A DNA stretch of 64,000 nt from Ktedonobacter robiniae (lineage in GTDB: Bacteria; Chloroflexota; Ktedonobacteria; Ktedonobacterales; Ktedonobacteraceae): assembly GCF_016587375.1 (NCBI RefSeq), contig NZ_BNJG01000002.1:806001-870000 (forward strand). Direction: 5' to 3'. The notes under the pieces are model-generated. The model saw only the letters and a program-made list of their open reading frames with translations. It did no database searches and was not told the DNA's origin. Shown piece after piece: positions 7,204 through 15,798 of this stretch (position 1 is the stretch's first letter; the number at the start of each line of letters is the position of its first letter). The position numbers and the translations under genes were made by a program.

Positions 7204-9873
7204 ATGCTTGCTTTGCGTGCCCATTTACCTGGCACTGATCTGGAATATTATCCACTCTCAGCTCTCCAGGATCAGGGGCTGGGAGATCCAAGTCGTCTGC
7301 CAATGACGGTGAAAATCTTGTTGGAAATGCAGTTGCGTGATGAACACGCGACACATGAGACCATCAGAGGCCTTGCGCAATGGACAGGAGAGCCGCCCTC
7401 GGAGAAGTTTGAAGTTCCTTTCAGGCCCGCTCGCGTGCTTTTACATGATTATACTGGCATACCGGCAGTGGTCGACCTGGCCGCAATGCGCACAGCTATG
7501 GCGCGAGCTGGCAAAGATCCACGCCGCGTCAATCCGTTTGTGCCGGCCCATTTAGTGATTGATCATAGCGTTCAGGTCAGCCAGTCTGGCTCTCAACGAG
7601 CATATCAGGCCAATAGCGAGCGCGAATATGAGCAGAACGGTGAGCGCTTTGCCCTCCTGCGCTGGGCCCAGCAAACCTTTGACAATTTTGCGCTGGTACC
7701 TCCTGGCATGGGTATCTGCCACCAGATTAACCTGGAACACTTGAGTCGCTGTGTTCAGGTCCAGTCGATAGGCGGACGGCAGGTTGTCATTCCTGATACC
7801 CTGGTTGGCACAGATTCCCATACGCCAATGGTCAATGGGCTCGGCGTCCTGGGCTGGGGAGTTGGTGGTATTGAAGCGGAGGCATGTATGCTGGGGCAGC
7901 CGATGTATCTACCGTTCCCGGTTGTTATCGGGGTACGTTTCTCCAACGCGCTGCCGCCTGGCACGACTGCCACCGACCTGGTGCTGACACTCACCCAGTT
8001 GCTGCGCAAGCATGGTGTTGTCAATACCTTCGTTGAGTTTTGCGGGGATGGACTCTCCAGTCTGAGTGTCGCGGACCGGGCCACGCTCGCCAATATGTGC
8101 CCGGAGTATGGCGCGACCGCCGCCTTTTTCCCGGTTGATGCGCAAACGTTACGTTATTTGGAGACCAGCAATCGCGAGATCGAGCTTATTCAACTAGTTG
8201 AGCGCTATTGCAAAGAGCAGGGGCTCTTCCGCGTCGATGGCGCGCCACTGCCCATCTTCAGTGAACTGCTCGAACTCGATCTCGCGACGATCGAGCCGAG
8301 CCTGGCGGGGCCAAAGCGCCCTGAGGGTCGTGTGCCGCTCTCCGGAGTGCGGGAAAATTTCTCCGCCGCTTTCCCTTCAAAGGAGCAAGAGGTGCGCCCT
8401 GCTGACCTGGTTTCCGCCGTGCCCACGCCAGTCAACTCGGACGAACAGTTGAGTGATGGCTCGGTAGTTATTGCGGCTCTGACCAGTTGCACAAACACCT
8501 CAAATCCCTCTGTAATGATCGCCGCGGGCCTGCTGGCAAAACGTGCTGTCGAGGTCGGTTTGCGCGTTCCTGCTCACGTTAAGACAAGCCTGGCTCCTGG
8601 TTCGCGTGTTGTCACCGAGTATCTGCACGAGGCCGGGCTGCTGAGCTATCTGGAAGCGCTCGGCTTCTATCTCGTCGGCTATGGCTGCACCACCTGCATC
8701 GGTAACTCTGGTCCGCTGGTCACCCCGGCGATAGAGGAGCAGGTTCAGCGCGAGCAACTCAATGTGGCCGCGGTGCTTTCGGGCAATCGCAATTTTGAGG
8801 CGCGAATCCACCCGTTAGTGAAAGCTGCCTATCTGGCCTCACCTCCACTGGTTGTCGCCTACGCCCTGGCTGGAACGGTGCGCAAGGATCTGACGAGTGA
8901 GCCGTTGGGCCACACAGACGCGGGCCAGCCAATTTTCCTCAGCGATCTCTGGCCCTCTTCTGAAGAGGTGGCGCATATTGTGCAGACTTCGCTGCGCAAA
9001 GATCAGTTCGCGCAAGAATATGGCCGGATCTACCAGGGGGATGAGCAATGGCAGCAGGTACAGGCGCCTGCTGGCTCAACGTATGCCTGGGAGCCTGCCT
9101 CAACCTATGTCCAGGAACCGCCCTTTTTCGCGGATCTCACACCTGAGCCGTCTCCATTGCGTGATATCGAGGACGCACGCGTCCTGGTCGCTCTCGGCAA
9201 TGCCGTCACGACCGATCATATTACTCCCGCCGGAAGCATTGCCGCCGAGAGCCCGGCTGGCTATTTTTTACTTGAGCATGGTGTGCGCAAACCAGACTTT
9301 AACACCTATGGGACGCGGCGAGGCAACTATGAGATCGTGATGCGCAGCACCTGGGCGAATATTCGCCTACGTAACGAACTGGCTTCCGGCAAAGAGGGCA
9401 GTTGGACTACTCATCAGCCGAGCGGGGAGTTGATGACGATCTTTGATGCCGCCATGCGCTATCGGAAAGAGGGTGTACCACTGATCGCTCTGGCTGGCAA
9501 GGAGTACGGAAACGGCTCTTCGCGCGATACCGCCGCGAAGGGACCATCTTTACTGGGGGTCAAAGCGGTCATTGCGGAGAGCTACGAGCGCATCCATCGC
9601 TCAAATCTGGTGAGCATGGGAATTCTGCCTTTGCAATATCAGCCGGGCGAGAACCGCCAGTCGCTGGGACTAACAGGGCAGGAAGAGTTTACGATTCGGG
9701 GCATCGCAGATGGTCTGGTACCGGGTCGGTTGCTCGAAGTAGAGGCCAGGGACGGTGAGCGCCTGCAACGCTTTCCTGTGCTGGCTCGCGTGGACAACGC
9801 AGCCGAAATTGAGTACCTGCGCCATGGCGGTGTGCTCCACATGATCTTGCGCCAGTTGCTCGCGCAGGACTAA
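7204..9873 (+). CDS. acnA: Aconitate hydratase (AcnA type)
   Basis: An 889-residue protein of the usual AcnA/IRP length. It converts citrate to isocitrate in the TCA cycle using a [4Fe-4S] cluster in the cytoplasm. Cluster ligands are visible as the Cys in SCTNTSNPS (near residue 430) and the two Cys of YGCTTCIGNSGP (near 495). DSHTPMVNGLG, VIDHS and the C-terminal swivel-domain segment YGNGSSRDTAAKG carry substrate-binding residues. A strong AGGAGGAA ribosome site lies 5 bases before the ATG. The divergent GntR gene suggests substrate-dependent control. A 2-methylcitrate dehydratase (AcnD) role is less likely, given the AcnA-like DYTGIPAVVDLAAMR segment and lack of prp genes nearby. Confidence 0.95.
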   Translation: MLALRAHLPGTDLEYYPLSALQDQGLGDPSRLPMTVKILLEMQLRDEHATHETIRGLAQWTGEPPSEKFEVPFRPARVLLHDYTGIPAVVDLAAMRTAMARAGKDPRRVNPFVPAHLVIDHSVQVSQSGSQRAYQANSEREYEQNGERFALLRWAQQTFDNFALVPPGMGICHQINLEHLSRCVQVQSIGGRQVVIPDTLVGTDSHTPMVNGLGVLGWGVGGIEAEACMLGQPMYLPFPVVIGVRFSNALPPGTTATDLVLTLTQLLRKHGVVNTFVEFCGDGLSSLSVADRATLANMCPEYGATAAFFPVDAQTLRYLETSNREIELIQLVERYCKEQGLFRVDGAPLPIFSELLELDLATIEPSLAGPKRPEGRVPLSGVRENFSAAFPSKEQEVRPADLVSAVPTPVNSDEQLSDGSVVIAALTSCTNTSNPSVMIAAGLLAKRAVEVGLRVPAHVKTSLAPGSRVVTEYLHEAGLLSYLEALGFYLVGYGCTTCIGNSGPLVTPAIEEQVQREQLNVAAVLSGNRNFEARIHPLVKAAYLASPPLVVAYALAGTVRKDLTSEPLGHTDAGQPIFLSDLWPSSEEVAHIVQTSLRKDQFAQEYGRIYQGDEQWQQVQAPAGSTYAWEPASTYVQEPPFFADLTPEPSPLRDIEDARVLVALGNAVTTDHITPAGSIAAESPAGYFLLEHGVRKPDFNTYGTRRGNYEIVMRSTWANIRLRNELASGKEGSWTTHQPSGELMTIFDAAMRYRKEGVPLIALAGKEYGNGSSRDTAAKGPSLLGVKAVIAESYERIHRSNLVSMGILPLQYQPGENRQSLGLTGQEEFTIRGIADGLVPGRLLEVEARDGERLQRFPVLARVDNAAEIEYLRHGGVLHMILRQLLAQD

Positions 9874-9952
9874 GTTATAAGAAACATTGCTGCTGTCCAG
9901 CAATGAGAAGAAATGCATGCCTGGGTTTCCTGAGTAACTCGTGGTCACTCTC

Positions 9953-9985
9953 GCTTCCGACTGAACAATATGTTCAGTCGGAAGC
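9953..9985. terminator. Perfect 15-bp palindrome between convergent genes
   Basis: GCTTCCGACTGAACA, loop ATA, TGTTCAGTCGGAAGC: a 33-base perfect inverted repeat between the aconitase stop and the stop of the convergent XRE gene. It lacks a U-run on either strand but its position suits a bidirectional terminator. Confidence 0.6.
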
Positions 9986-10027
9986 AACAACGCGTGTGCC
10001 ATTTCAAGCACATAGCCCATCCAAGCA

Positions 10028-10891
10028 TTACGATATCATAAGATGATATTGGTCCTCTTCGACCATTAACGCACTCAGTTTTGCCGCAGTGTCTTCCTGA
10101 GCCAGTGGAGTATAGATAATCATCTGTAAGTCAGGCTGTTCAGGCATGGGGAAAACTGTGGGATGCAAGGCAAGACGGCCAACGAGCGGATGATTAATTT
10201 CGTAGAGGCTGCCACAGTCCAACACAATCTCATGCTCAGGCCACCAGGCGCGAAACTCTGGACTGGCTTGCTGCAACTCCGCAATCAACTCGCTCAACCA
10301 TTGATCATCAGGGTATTGGTCATACCTGGCATGCAAGGCGGCGAGGCAGCGCCACGCCTCCCTTTCCCAATGAACCTCAAAAATTCGTGACGATGGATAC
10401 ATGAAATGAAACCAGGGGGCATTGCGCTCTCGGTCAGTTCGGCTGGGATAATCCCCAAAGACCCGATTGGCACTTTCATTCCATCCGACGACATTTAAAC
10501 GTGGATCGAAGAGCCTGGCCGGGTACTTGAAGCCATCAATAATGTTTTGTACGGTAGCATTGGGCACATACTTTTGATCCTCCTGGTCACCCACGAATGG
10601 GCCTGGACCTTGCGCCAGGAGAAACAAATGGCGGCGCTCCTCCTCATTAAGTTGCAAAATGGATGCGAGACGTTCCAGCACCTGATCGGAAACCTGAATA
10701 TTCCGACCTTGCTCAAGCCAGGTATACCAGGAAACACCCACGCCAACCAGTTGAGCAAGCTCTTCTCGTCTGAGGCCAGGCGTTCGTCTCCTCTGAAATG
10801 CTGGAAAATCAAACTGTTCTGGATGCAGACGAGCACGACGGCTTTGTAAAAAATCGGCCAGTCCCGCACGGCTCTTGATTCTTTCTCTCAT
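10028..10891 (-). CDS. XRE/HTH transcriptional regulator with MmyB-like domain
   Basis: A 287-residue regulator. The N-terminal helix-turn-helix (residues about 5-75) includes RRTPGLRREELAQLVGVGVS and WYTWLEQGR, the signature of this regulator class. The remainder (about 100-280) is the MmyB-type PAS-like ligand domain with NVVGWN, FGDYP and RNAPWFHF. The ATG at 10891 is preferred over a GTG 24 bases upstream, since GAGGAA and GGAGGT lie before it. It is divergent from the quinone oxidoreductase at 11171, a typical target for this family. Ligand unknown. Confidence 0.9.
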   Translation of the reverse strand: MRERIKSRAGLADFLQSRRARLHPEQFDFPAFQRRRTPGLRREELAQLVGVGVSWYTWLEQGRNIQVSDQVLERLASILQLNEEERRHLFLLAQGPGPFVGDQEDQKYVPNATVQNIIDGFKYPARLFDPRLNVVGWNESANRVFGDYPSRTDRERNAPWFHFMYPSSRIFEVHWEREAWRCLAALHARYDQYPDDQWLSELIAELQQASPEFRAWWPEHEIVLDCGSLYEINHPLVGRLALHPTVFPMPEQPDLQMIIYTPLAQEDTAAKLSALMVEEDQYHLMIS

Positions 10892-10929
10892 AGGTTCCTC
10901 ATGACCTCCCTGCACGTTCTCCGGAGGCT

Positions 10930-10945
10930 ATGTCTTTCTAGACAT
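10930..10945. promoter_or_regulatory. Palindromic operator candidate upstream of XRE gene
   Basis: ATGTCT-TTCT-AGACAT is a 6-bp inverted repeat 39 bases upstream of the regulator start. It lies in the divergent region shared with the oxidoreductase gene, so it may mediate autoregulation. No experimental basis. Confidence 0.35.
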
Positions 10946-11170
10946 ATGATACAACACACTCCTGGTTAATGCAGAGGAATCGTTCCATACTATCACCAGA
11001 CAGACAAAGTGATTGTTCTGACACGCGCTACAAACGGTGTCTGCGTCTCAGATGCGCCACGACTTCAGGCCAGGAATGATCCTGATACCTGTCTGGTGTG
11101 CCGTTTTCGCTGATAGAATAACGCGATTATGTGAACACGTTGAAATTGGATGAAAAGAAAGAAGAAAGAA

Positions 11171-12166
11171 ATGAAACTGGTACGATATTACACCTCTGGA
11201 GCACCAGAAGTCTTACAGGTCGAGGAAGTGGCTATTCCTCAGCCTGAGGCTGGCCAGGTCCTGGTCAAAGTCGAAGCCATTGATGTTGGGTATGTTGATA
11301 CGCAGATACGTAGCGAGAACTCACCGTGGGGAACACCCACGTTCCCGGTGGCACCAGGCGACTATGTGTACGGCACGGTGGCCCAGGTGGGGCCAGAGGT
11401 AGGCGAGGTTCAGGTGGGAGAGCGTATCCTCGGTTTTGCTCCAGTGGGAGCCTATGCCGAATACGCGCTGGTGCCTCTCTCGCTCCGATTTCAGCCCTTG
11501 CCAGAGGCTTCGCTCTCGCCAGAAGAGTTGGTGGCCCTCCCCGTTGCGGGCGATACGGCGTATCATCTACTGGCGACCTCGGCGCAGTTGCGCCCTGGTG
11601 AACGGGTGCTGATTCACGCAGCTGCCGGAGGCATTGGACATTTTGCGGTGCAATTGGCACGCGCAATGGGGGCAGGACAGATCATCGCCACCGCCAGTTC
11701 CGCGACTAAACTCGACATGGCGCAGACCCTGGGAGCTGACACGCTGATCAACTACACCGAGCCGGGGTGGACCGAGCAGGTTATGCAGGCAACCGGAGGG
11801 AAGGGCGTTGATGTCATCCTTGATGTAGTGGGCGGTCAGATCCTGGTTGAAAGCCTTCCACTCCTAGCTCCATTTGGTCGTCTCATTGTCTCCGGTGCAG
11901 CTAGTGGGCACATTCCCGCCTTGCCATCGGAGAGCGTCTCCCAGCTCATGATGGGGCTGAAACGGATCGAAGGTTTTTCGTCCTTCACCCTCATGCAGCA
12001 GCATCCTGATCTCATTGCACAGGGGAGGCAGGCCTTTAGACGCTACGTCGAGCAAGGAAACGTTCGCCCACGCATCATGCGCACCTTCGCGCTTGAAGAA
12101 GTTGCGGAAGCGCACCGCTTGCTGGAGTCGCGGGCCTCGTATGGCAAAATCGTGCTTCGTCTCTAA
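11171..12166 (+). CDS. MDR-family NADPH:quinone oxidoreductase
   Basis: A 331-residue zinc-free medium-chain dehydrogenase/reductase. The N-terminal GroES-like domain begins MKLVRYYTSGAPEVL; the Rossmann domain carries the nucleotide motif HAAAGGIGHFAVQLA near residue 150 followed by the ATASSATKLD segment that binds NADPH phosphate. Absence of zinc-ligand Cys/His supports the quinone oxidoreductase group. It would reduce quinones or enones in the cytoplasm. ATG 11171 is preferred to ATG 11150, whose seven extra residues are lysine-rich and poorly placed. It is probably controlled by the divergent XRE regulator. Confidence 0.9.
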   Translation: MKLVRYYTSGAPEVLQVEEVAIPQPEAGQVLVKVEAIDVGYVDTQIRSENSPWGTPTFPVAPGDYVYGTVAQVGPEVGEVQVGERILGFAPVGAYAEYALVPLSLRFQPLPEASLSPEELVALPVAGDTAYHLLATSAQLRPGERVLIHAAAGGIGHFAVQLARAMGAGQIIATASSATKLDMAQTLGADTLINYTEPGWTEQVMQATGGKGVDVILDVVGGQILVESLPLLAPFGRLIVSGAASGHIPALPSESVSQLMMGLKRIEGFSSFTLMQQHPDLIAQGRQAFRRYVEQGNVRPRIMRTFALEEVAEAHRLLESRASYGKIVLRL

Positions 12167-12240
12167 ACTCAGGAGCGTTCAGTCGCGTGGCTCCAAAAGC
12201 GCCGGGGAAAAAGATGGGAACCTATAGAGACAGAAGGGAA

Positions 12241-12285
12241 CGCCTCTGGATACTCCTGCCTTGAGGCATGGAGTATCCAGAGGCG
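12241..12285 (+). terminator. Strong hairpin after quinone oxidoreductase gene
   Basis: CGCCTCTGGATACTCC pairs perfectly with GGAGTATCCAGAGGCG, and an inner TGCC-TTGA-GGCA extends the stem with a single bulged base. It lies 75 bases after the oxidoreductase stop. There is no U-run, so termination is inferred from position and stem strength. Confidence 0.6.
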
Positions 12286-12388
12286 AAGGTCTGATGTATA
12301 ATCGCATGAGGTCATTGACGCCTATATGATGAGTGAGTAGAACATGTACCCGGCATCATTTTTTCGTGGGTAGAAAAGGAGACAAGGA

Positions 12389-13270
12389 GTGGAGCAGGTT
12401 CCTTTAGGAGGCGACAGACACGGCACTGTTTTCGATGTTCCGCCTGAACATATTGTGCAGTCGAGCAGCGGAAAGGGCTGGAATGGGCTTGATATTGCGG
12501 AGGTCATCCACCCGCTCGATGATTTTGCCTTGCCTGCTCTTCCTCGCCATATCCTCATCATCAATCTCAGTGCGCCTTCTACTATTCAAGAACGGCTCGC
12601 TGGGCGTCAAGGACAACTTGGAACCGGCAACCTGGTCATTTTGCCTGCGGGAGCGCCGACCAACTGGCACCTGGAGCGCGAGGGAGAGGTACGTCACCTG
12701 CATCTGTATCTCTCACCCACCTTCATCCAGGAGATCGCCACCTCGGCAGACATTTATCCTGATACGGTTGAGTTCGTTGGTGCCCTCGGCATTTTCGATC
12801 CGCAGATCGAGTCCATCGCGCTCTCGCTGTTCTCGGAGCTTCGCTCGGATGGTCTGGGTGGGAAGCTCTATGTGGAGTCATTAGCGAACATCCTGGGCAT
12901 CCACCTGCTCAGACAACACTCGTCGGTGAAGCAACCCTCCCTCTCAAGATCTGTTGGTCTAGACAAGGTGACGCTCAGACGCGTCAGCATGTACATCGAA
13001 GACCATCTCGCCGAGGGTCTCTCGCTTTCAGAAATCGCGGCGGTCGCGTCTCTTAGCCCCTACCACTTCACACGTCTCTTCAAAGCGTCAACCGGCTTTT
13101 CTCCTCATCAGTACGTCATCCAGCGTCGAATTGAGCGAGCCAAACTGTTACTCTCCACAACGAACTGGTCCCTCACCACCGTTGCGCACGCGGTAGGATT
13201 TGCGAATGAAAGCCACCTGGCACTGCACTTCAAGCGTCTCACTGGAATCATCCCCAGTTCCTATCGTTAA
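12389..13270 (+). CDS. AraC-family transcriptional regulator
   Basis: A 293-residue regulator starting at GTG 12389, preceded by AAAAGGAGA. The N-terminal half (about 20-160) is a cupin-like ligand domain with VILPAGAPTNWH; the C-terminal two helix-turn-helices (about 190-293) show LSEIAAVASLSPYHFTRLFK and VAHAVGFANESHLALHFKR. It likely regulates a nearby efflux or detoxification gene. Its last 57 coding bases and 25 bases beyond are repeated at 15799-15880 directly upstream of an MFS exporter, suggesting the regulator and exporter belonged to one unit before rearrangement. Confidence 0.93.
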   Translation: MEQVPLGGDRHGTVFDVPPEHIVQSSSGKGWNGLDIAEVIHPLDDFALPALPRHILIINLSAPSTIQERLAGRQGQLGTGNLVILPAGAPTNWHLEREGEVRHLHLYLSPTFIQEIATSADIYPDTVEFVGALGIFDPQIESIALSLFSELRSDGLGGKLYVESLANILGIHLLRQHSSVKQPSLSRSVGLDKVTLRRVSMYIEDHLAEGLSLSEIAAVASLSPYHFTRLFKASTGFSPHQYVIQRRIERAKLLLSTTNWSLTTVAHAVGFANESHLALHFKRLTGIIPSSYR

Positions 13271-13293
13271 CCGCGCAAGAATATGTTGTGCTG
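13212..13293 (+). repeat. Direct repeat copy 1 (araC 3' end)
   Basis: This 82-bp stretch, covering the last 18 codons of the intact araC gene, its stop codon and the following 23 bases, recurs at 15799-15880 with about 7 mismatches by hand alignment. The match continues past the stop codon, so the duplication is of DNA and not just conserved protein. Confidence 0.9.
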
Positions 13294-13382
13294 GCTTTTG
13301 TTCTGCTCACGCGGAAGCTGGTACCAGATCGCATTGCATGCTGCGAGCAGTCGCTCATCGAGCGGGAGATCATAAACAAGAA

Positions 13383-13412
13383 GCGGTGCCCTGGAGTTAC
13401 CCAGAGCACCGC
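13383..13412 (-). terminator. Intrinsic terminator of the minus-strand microprotein gene
   Basis: On the minus strand GCGGTGCTCTGG, loop GTAACT, CCAGGGCACCGC, followed by TTCTTGTTTATG. The two arms pair over 12 positions with one G-U wobble. It lies about 50 bases after the microprotein stop codon and points the same way, so it completes a small transcription unit. Confidence 0.65.
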
Positions 13413-13463
13413 CTCCTGTTATCCCTCACATTTCAGCGAGGGAGTGGAGCTGATGTTCTCCAC

Positions 13464-13538
13464 TCACCTGGAGCACTTACAGCGACCGGCGTCGTCGTAG
13501 ACCTCGCCGCAAGAGCCGCACTTGCCGTTGTTCTGCAA
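13464..13538 (-). CDS. Candidate 24-residue cysteine microprotein (zinc-knuckle-like)
   Basis: Reading TTG at 13538 as start gives 24 residues with Cys at 7, 10, 20 and 22 (CxxC-x9-CxC, with KCGSCGEVYDD and RCKCSR). Four cysteines in 24 residues suit one zinc ion. A near-perfect Shine-Dalgarno AAGGAGGT lies four bases before the TTG, and a hairpin with T-rich tail follows the stop. Upstream, two TTCGAA palindromes and AGTAGCTACT may be regulatory. No family is recognised. The case rests on the RBS, terminator and Cys spacing; chance is possible for so short a frame. Confidence 0.5.
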   Translation of the reverse strand: MQNNGKCGSCGEVYDDAGRCKCSR

Positions 13539-13648
13539 GATGACCTCCTTGGGTCGAAAACGGTTTTTTTTCCTTCGAAGCAGTACTAACAGTAGCTACT
13601 AACTTCGAAAGTCTATGAGTGAGCCGGAAAACACCATCAGCTCAGGGA

Positions 13649-13757
13649 AACCAACTACGACAAGCAATCTCTGTGAGAGATGCAAGTTGTGAGTTGGTCA
13701 AAAAGCACCTTGTAACACATCTCGGTGCGAGCGTAAGCCCAGCGAACAAGCGAGATG
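13649..13757. other. Structured intergenic region
   Basis: Between the microprotein and the coupling-protein gene lie two imperfect inverted repeats: ACCAACT...ATCTCT with AGAGAT...AGTTGGT (13649-13698) and CATCTCG with CGAGATG (about 13722-13755). They could be a terminator region, a small RNA or remains of an element. No coding frame is convincing. Confidence 0.3.
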
Positions 13758-13840
13758 GAGAAGGTACTACATGCTTTAATTTATAGCATATGATAGGCAC
13801 ATTTGTCAAGACAAAAAGGCGAAATTGTCTCAACCTATTT

Positions 13841-15565
13841 TTACAAGTAAATGATGTCCTCCACATGTCCTATATATGCATCATCCTCGCTTTGAACCAT
13901 TGCCTCTTCCTTTACGGTGACTTTCGTTTGATCTTGTGACCGGGCGGCCCCCCTTCGTCCCCGTTTCCGCTTCCGCCCCTGTCCGGAAGATGCATCCTCC
14001 TTAGCCGCAATTACTGTAGTACGCTCTGGCAGCTGGAAATGCATCTGAGACCGCTCGACCAAAACCTGGTTCTGATAGTATGGAATGCTCTGCACAAGCA
14101 CTACAGGAAAACTACCCGATATCATGAGAATCGAACCTTCGCGCATAGTTCTCATCTCATCGGGTGTCATAAGATCTCTCTTAGTTTCTGCTTTGTTAAA
14201 ACTCTGGCTATCAGCAAAGAGTATCGCATATATGCTGATCCCACGTATACTCTTGCTCTGGCTCTTCGTTACAGTAGTTGTCTGCCCGGTCAATTTGCTA
14301 AAGTACTCGCACTCTTCCAGGCCAGCGCCTGGTAGCAGCAATTTAGTACGTGAGTTGCTAATGATCGTTTCCTTGCCTGCCGGCTCGTACACTTCTTCAA
14401 GCTGAGAAAACGCCTGGATTGCCATCAACAGTGCAACACGCTTACTTCTGAGAGTAGAAATATAACTCTCAAAGTGAGGTATACGCCCCGCATTGGCAAA
14501 CTCATCAAGGTAACATCCGATAGCCCGGGGAAGTTGCCCGTTAGGGCTATGGTCGGCACGCCGGATCCAGGTGCGCATCATTTGCATTATCAAGGTTGCG
14601 GAGAGAGGGCGTAACCGTTCGGCGTCGCCGAAAGGGATGGAGAGGTAGAGAGCAATAGACCGGTCACACATGGCGTTAAAGTCAATGTCATTCTCCGCGG
14701 TTGCAGCCTGGACCTCTGGTGAGAACAACATAAAAAAGCGATTAGCAATGTCCGTCATGACACTACCTATCAGCTTCCCATTTTTTTCCATGTTGGACAG
14801 AAATGAAGTTGTTATCTTTCGCGTTGCCTGGTTATCGCTCTTTGTTAGCAGGGCCTTGAGATCTTCAAATGGCATACTAAAGATATCAGCAAGCCGGGAG
14901 AACGGTGCATCTGGTTCACAAGTGCGCAAGTGGAGTACTGTTGCTGTGATCAACAGCTCGGCCGCACGATCCCAAAACGGTTCCTTTGACTCACCCGTAT
15001 TTTGAATCCAACTCATGGCAAAGTCACGGGCATCGTCGAGGTTTGTAATGTAGGCAAGGGGGTTATAGCTATGGCTCCTGGCCGCGTCATTGGGCGCAAA
15101 GATCCAGACTTCGTGATGCTTAGCAATATACCCCGCACTCTTTTTCACAAGCTCTTGCTTGGGATCGATCACAAATAAGCTCCGGTGGCCCGCCTCCCTG
15201 AGCAAGCCAGGTAGAATGACGCGGCTTGTTTTGCCTGCGCCTGTTGGTGCAACCATCAAAACATGATTCTCCAATACCTCCTCATTCAAAGCGATTGTCT
15301 TCCCTTTGTATCGGCCTAACAGCAAACTGCTGGGAGCAGGCTCTCCTTCTGCTTGCTCGGGACCATCGAAGTCCTTTTTTGAGGAAAGCAACGATTTGAT
15401 GTCGCGGATCTGCGCGAACTTTGCCGACCCATAAGAAGCAGTCGTCTTGTTTCCACGTAGGACTCCCTCGAAGAGTAAAGCCAGCGCAAGTAATATCAAT
15501 GCTAGCAAGATAATAAACCAGAAGGACCCATCCAAGCCCTCACCCAATTGTAGTATCGTTTCCAT
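13841..15565 (-). CDS. VirD4/TraG-type coupling ATPase (orphan)
   Basis: A 574-residue type IV coupling protein. One N-terminal transmembrane helix is visible (about 15-36; many relatives have two). The ATPase core shows Walker A APTGAGKTSRVILPGLL near residue 105, FVIDPKQE, the YNPLAYI segment, and Walker B CYLDEFAN near 355. The C-terminal tail is rich in Lys/Arg and then acidic. Such proteins pump relaxase-DNA complexes into a type IV secretion channel during conjugation. No relaxase or other T4SS gene is present within the window, so it is an orphan, either a relic of an integrative element or a solitary FtsK/VirD4-like protein with another job. Confidence 0.9.
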   Translation of the reverse strand: METILQLGEGLDGSFWFIILLALILLALALLFEGVLRGNKTTASYGSAKFAQIRDIKSLLSSKKDFDGPEQAEGEPAPSSLLLGRYKGKTIALNEEVLENHVLMVAPTGAGKTSRVILPGLLREAGHRSLFVIDPKQELVKKSAGYIAKHHEVWIFAPNDAARSHSYNPLAYITNLDDARDFAMSWIQNTGESKEPFWDRAAELLITATVLHLRTCEPDAPFSRLADIFSMPFEDLKALLTKSDNQATRKITTSFLSNMEKNGKLIGSVMTDIANRFFMLFSPEVQAATAENDIDFNAMCDRSIALYLSIPFGDAERLRPLSATLIMQMMRTWIRRADHSPNGQLPRAIGCYLDEFANAGRIPHFESYISTLRSKRVALLMAIQAFSQLEEVYEPAGKETIISNSRTKLLLPGAGLEECEYFSKLTGQTTTVTKSQSKSIRGISIYAILFADSQSFNKAETKRDLMTPDEMRTMREGSILMISGSFPVVLVQSIPYYQNQVLVERSQMHFQLPERTTVIAAKEDASSGQGRKRKRGRRGAARSQDQTKVTVKEEAMVQSEDDAYIGHVEDIIYL

Positions 15566-15689
15566 ACGCGTCGTATATCCTTTTCTTTCTCGCTCTTATC
15601 TGTAGTGAAGTGGTAGGCCGTCGTTTACAGTTAATTCAATTTTAACAGAGTATTGACATTCACCTTCTAAATACAGCTATTTTATCTTA

Positions 15690-15717
15690 TTGACTAGGAT
15701 TCCGAAACCAGTATAAC
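15690..15717 (+). promoter_or_regulatory. Strong sigma-70-like promoter before hairpin
   Basis: TTGACT (15690-15695), a 16-bp spacer and TATAAC (15712-15717) form a good promoter on the plus strand. The predicted transcription start, near 15724, coincides with the first base of a 19-bp RNA hairpin, so the RNA would fold at once. Confidence 0.6.
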
Positions 15718-15723
15718 AAGAAG

Positions 15724-15775
15724 TGGGGCCCTAAAGCTATGAAATTCCTCATAGTTTTGGGGTCCCAACATTTTT
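15724..15775 (+). terminator. 19-bp hairpin plus U-tract immediately at predicted +1
   Basis: Arms 15724-15742 and 15749-15767 pair over 19 positions, three of them G-U wobbles that pair only in plus-strand RNA, with loop AATTCC and then ACATTTTT. This is a classic intrinsic terminator. It follows a promoter with no gene between, so it either makes a roughly 50-base RNA or attenuates transcription into the MFS gene. Confidence 0.7.
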
Positions 15776-15798
15776 CCCCAGCAAAATCCCCTCTAAGG

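Noticed and set aside
7204..9873. 2-methylcitrate dehydratase (AcnD) rather than aconitase
   Set aside because: Length and N-terminal segment fit AcnA better and no prpB/prpC/prpF genes adjoin it.
13649..13760. Possible group II intron 5' end (GTGCGAGC near 13731)
   Set aside because: No domain V-like hairpin and no intron-encoded reverse transcriptase is present; resemblance of a few bases is not enough.
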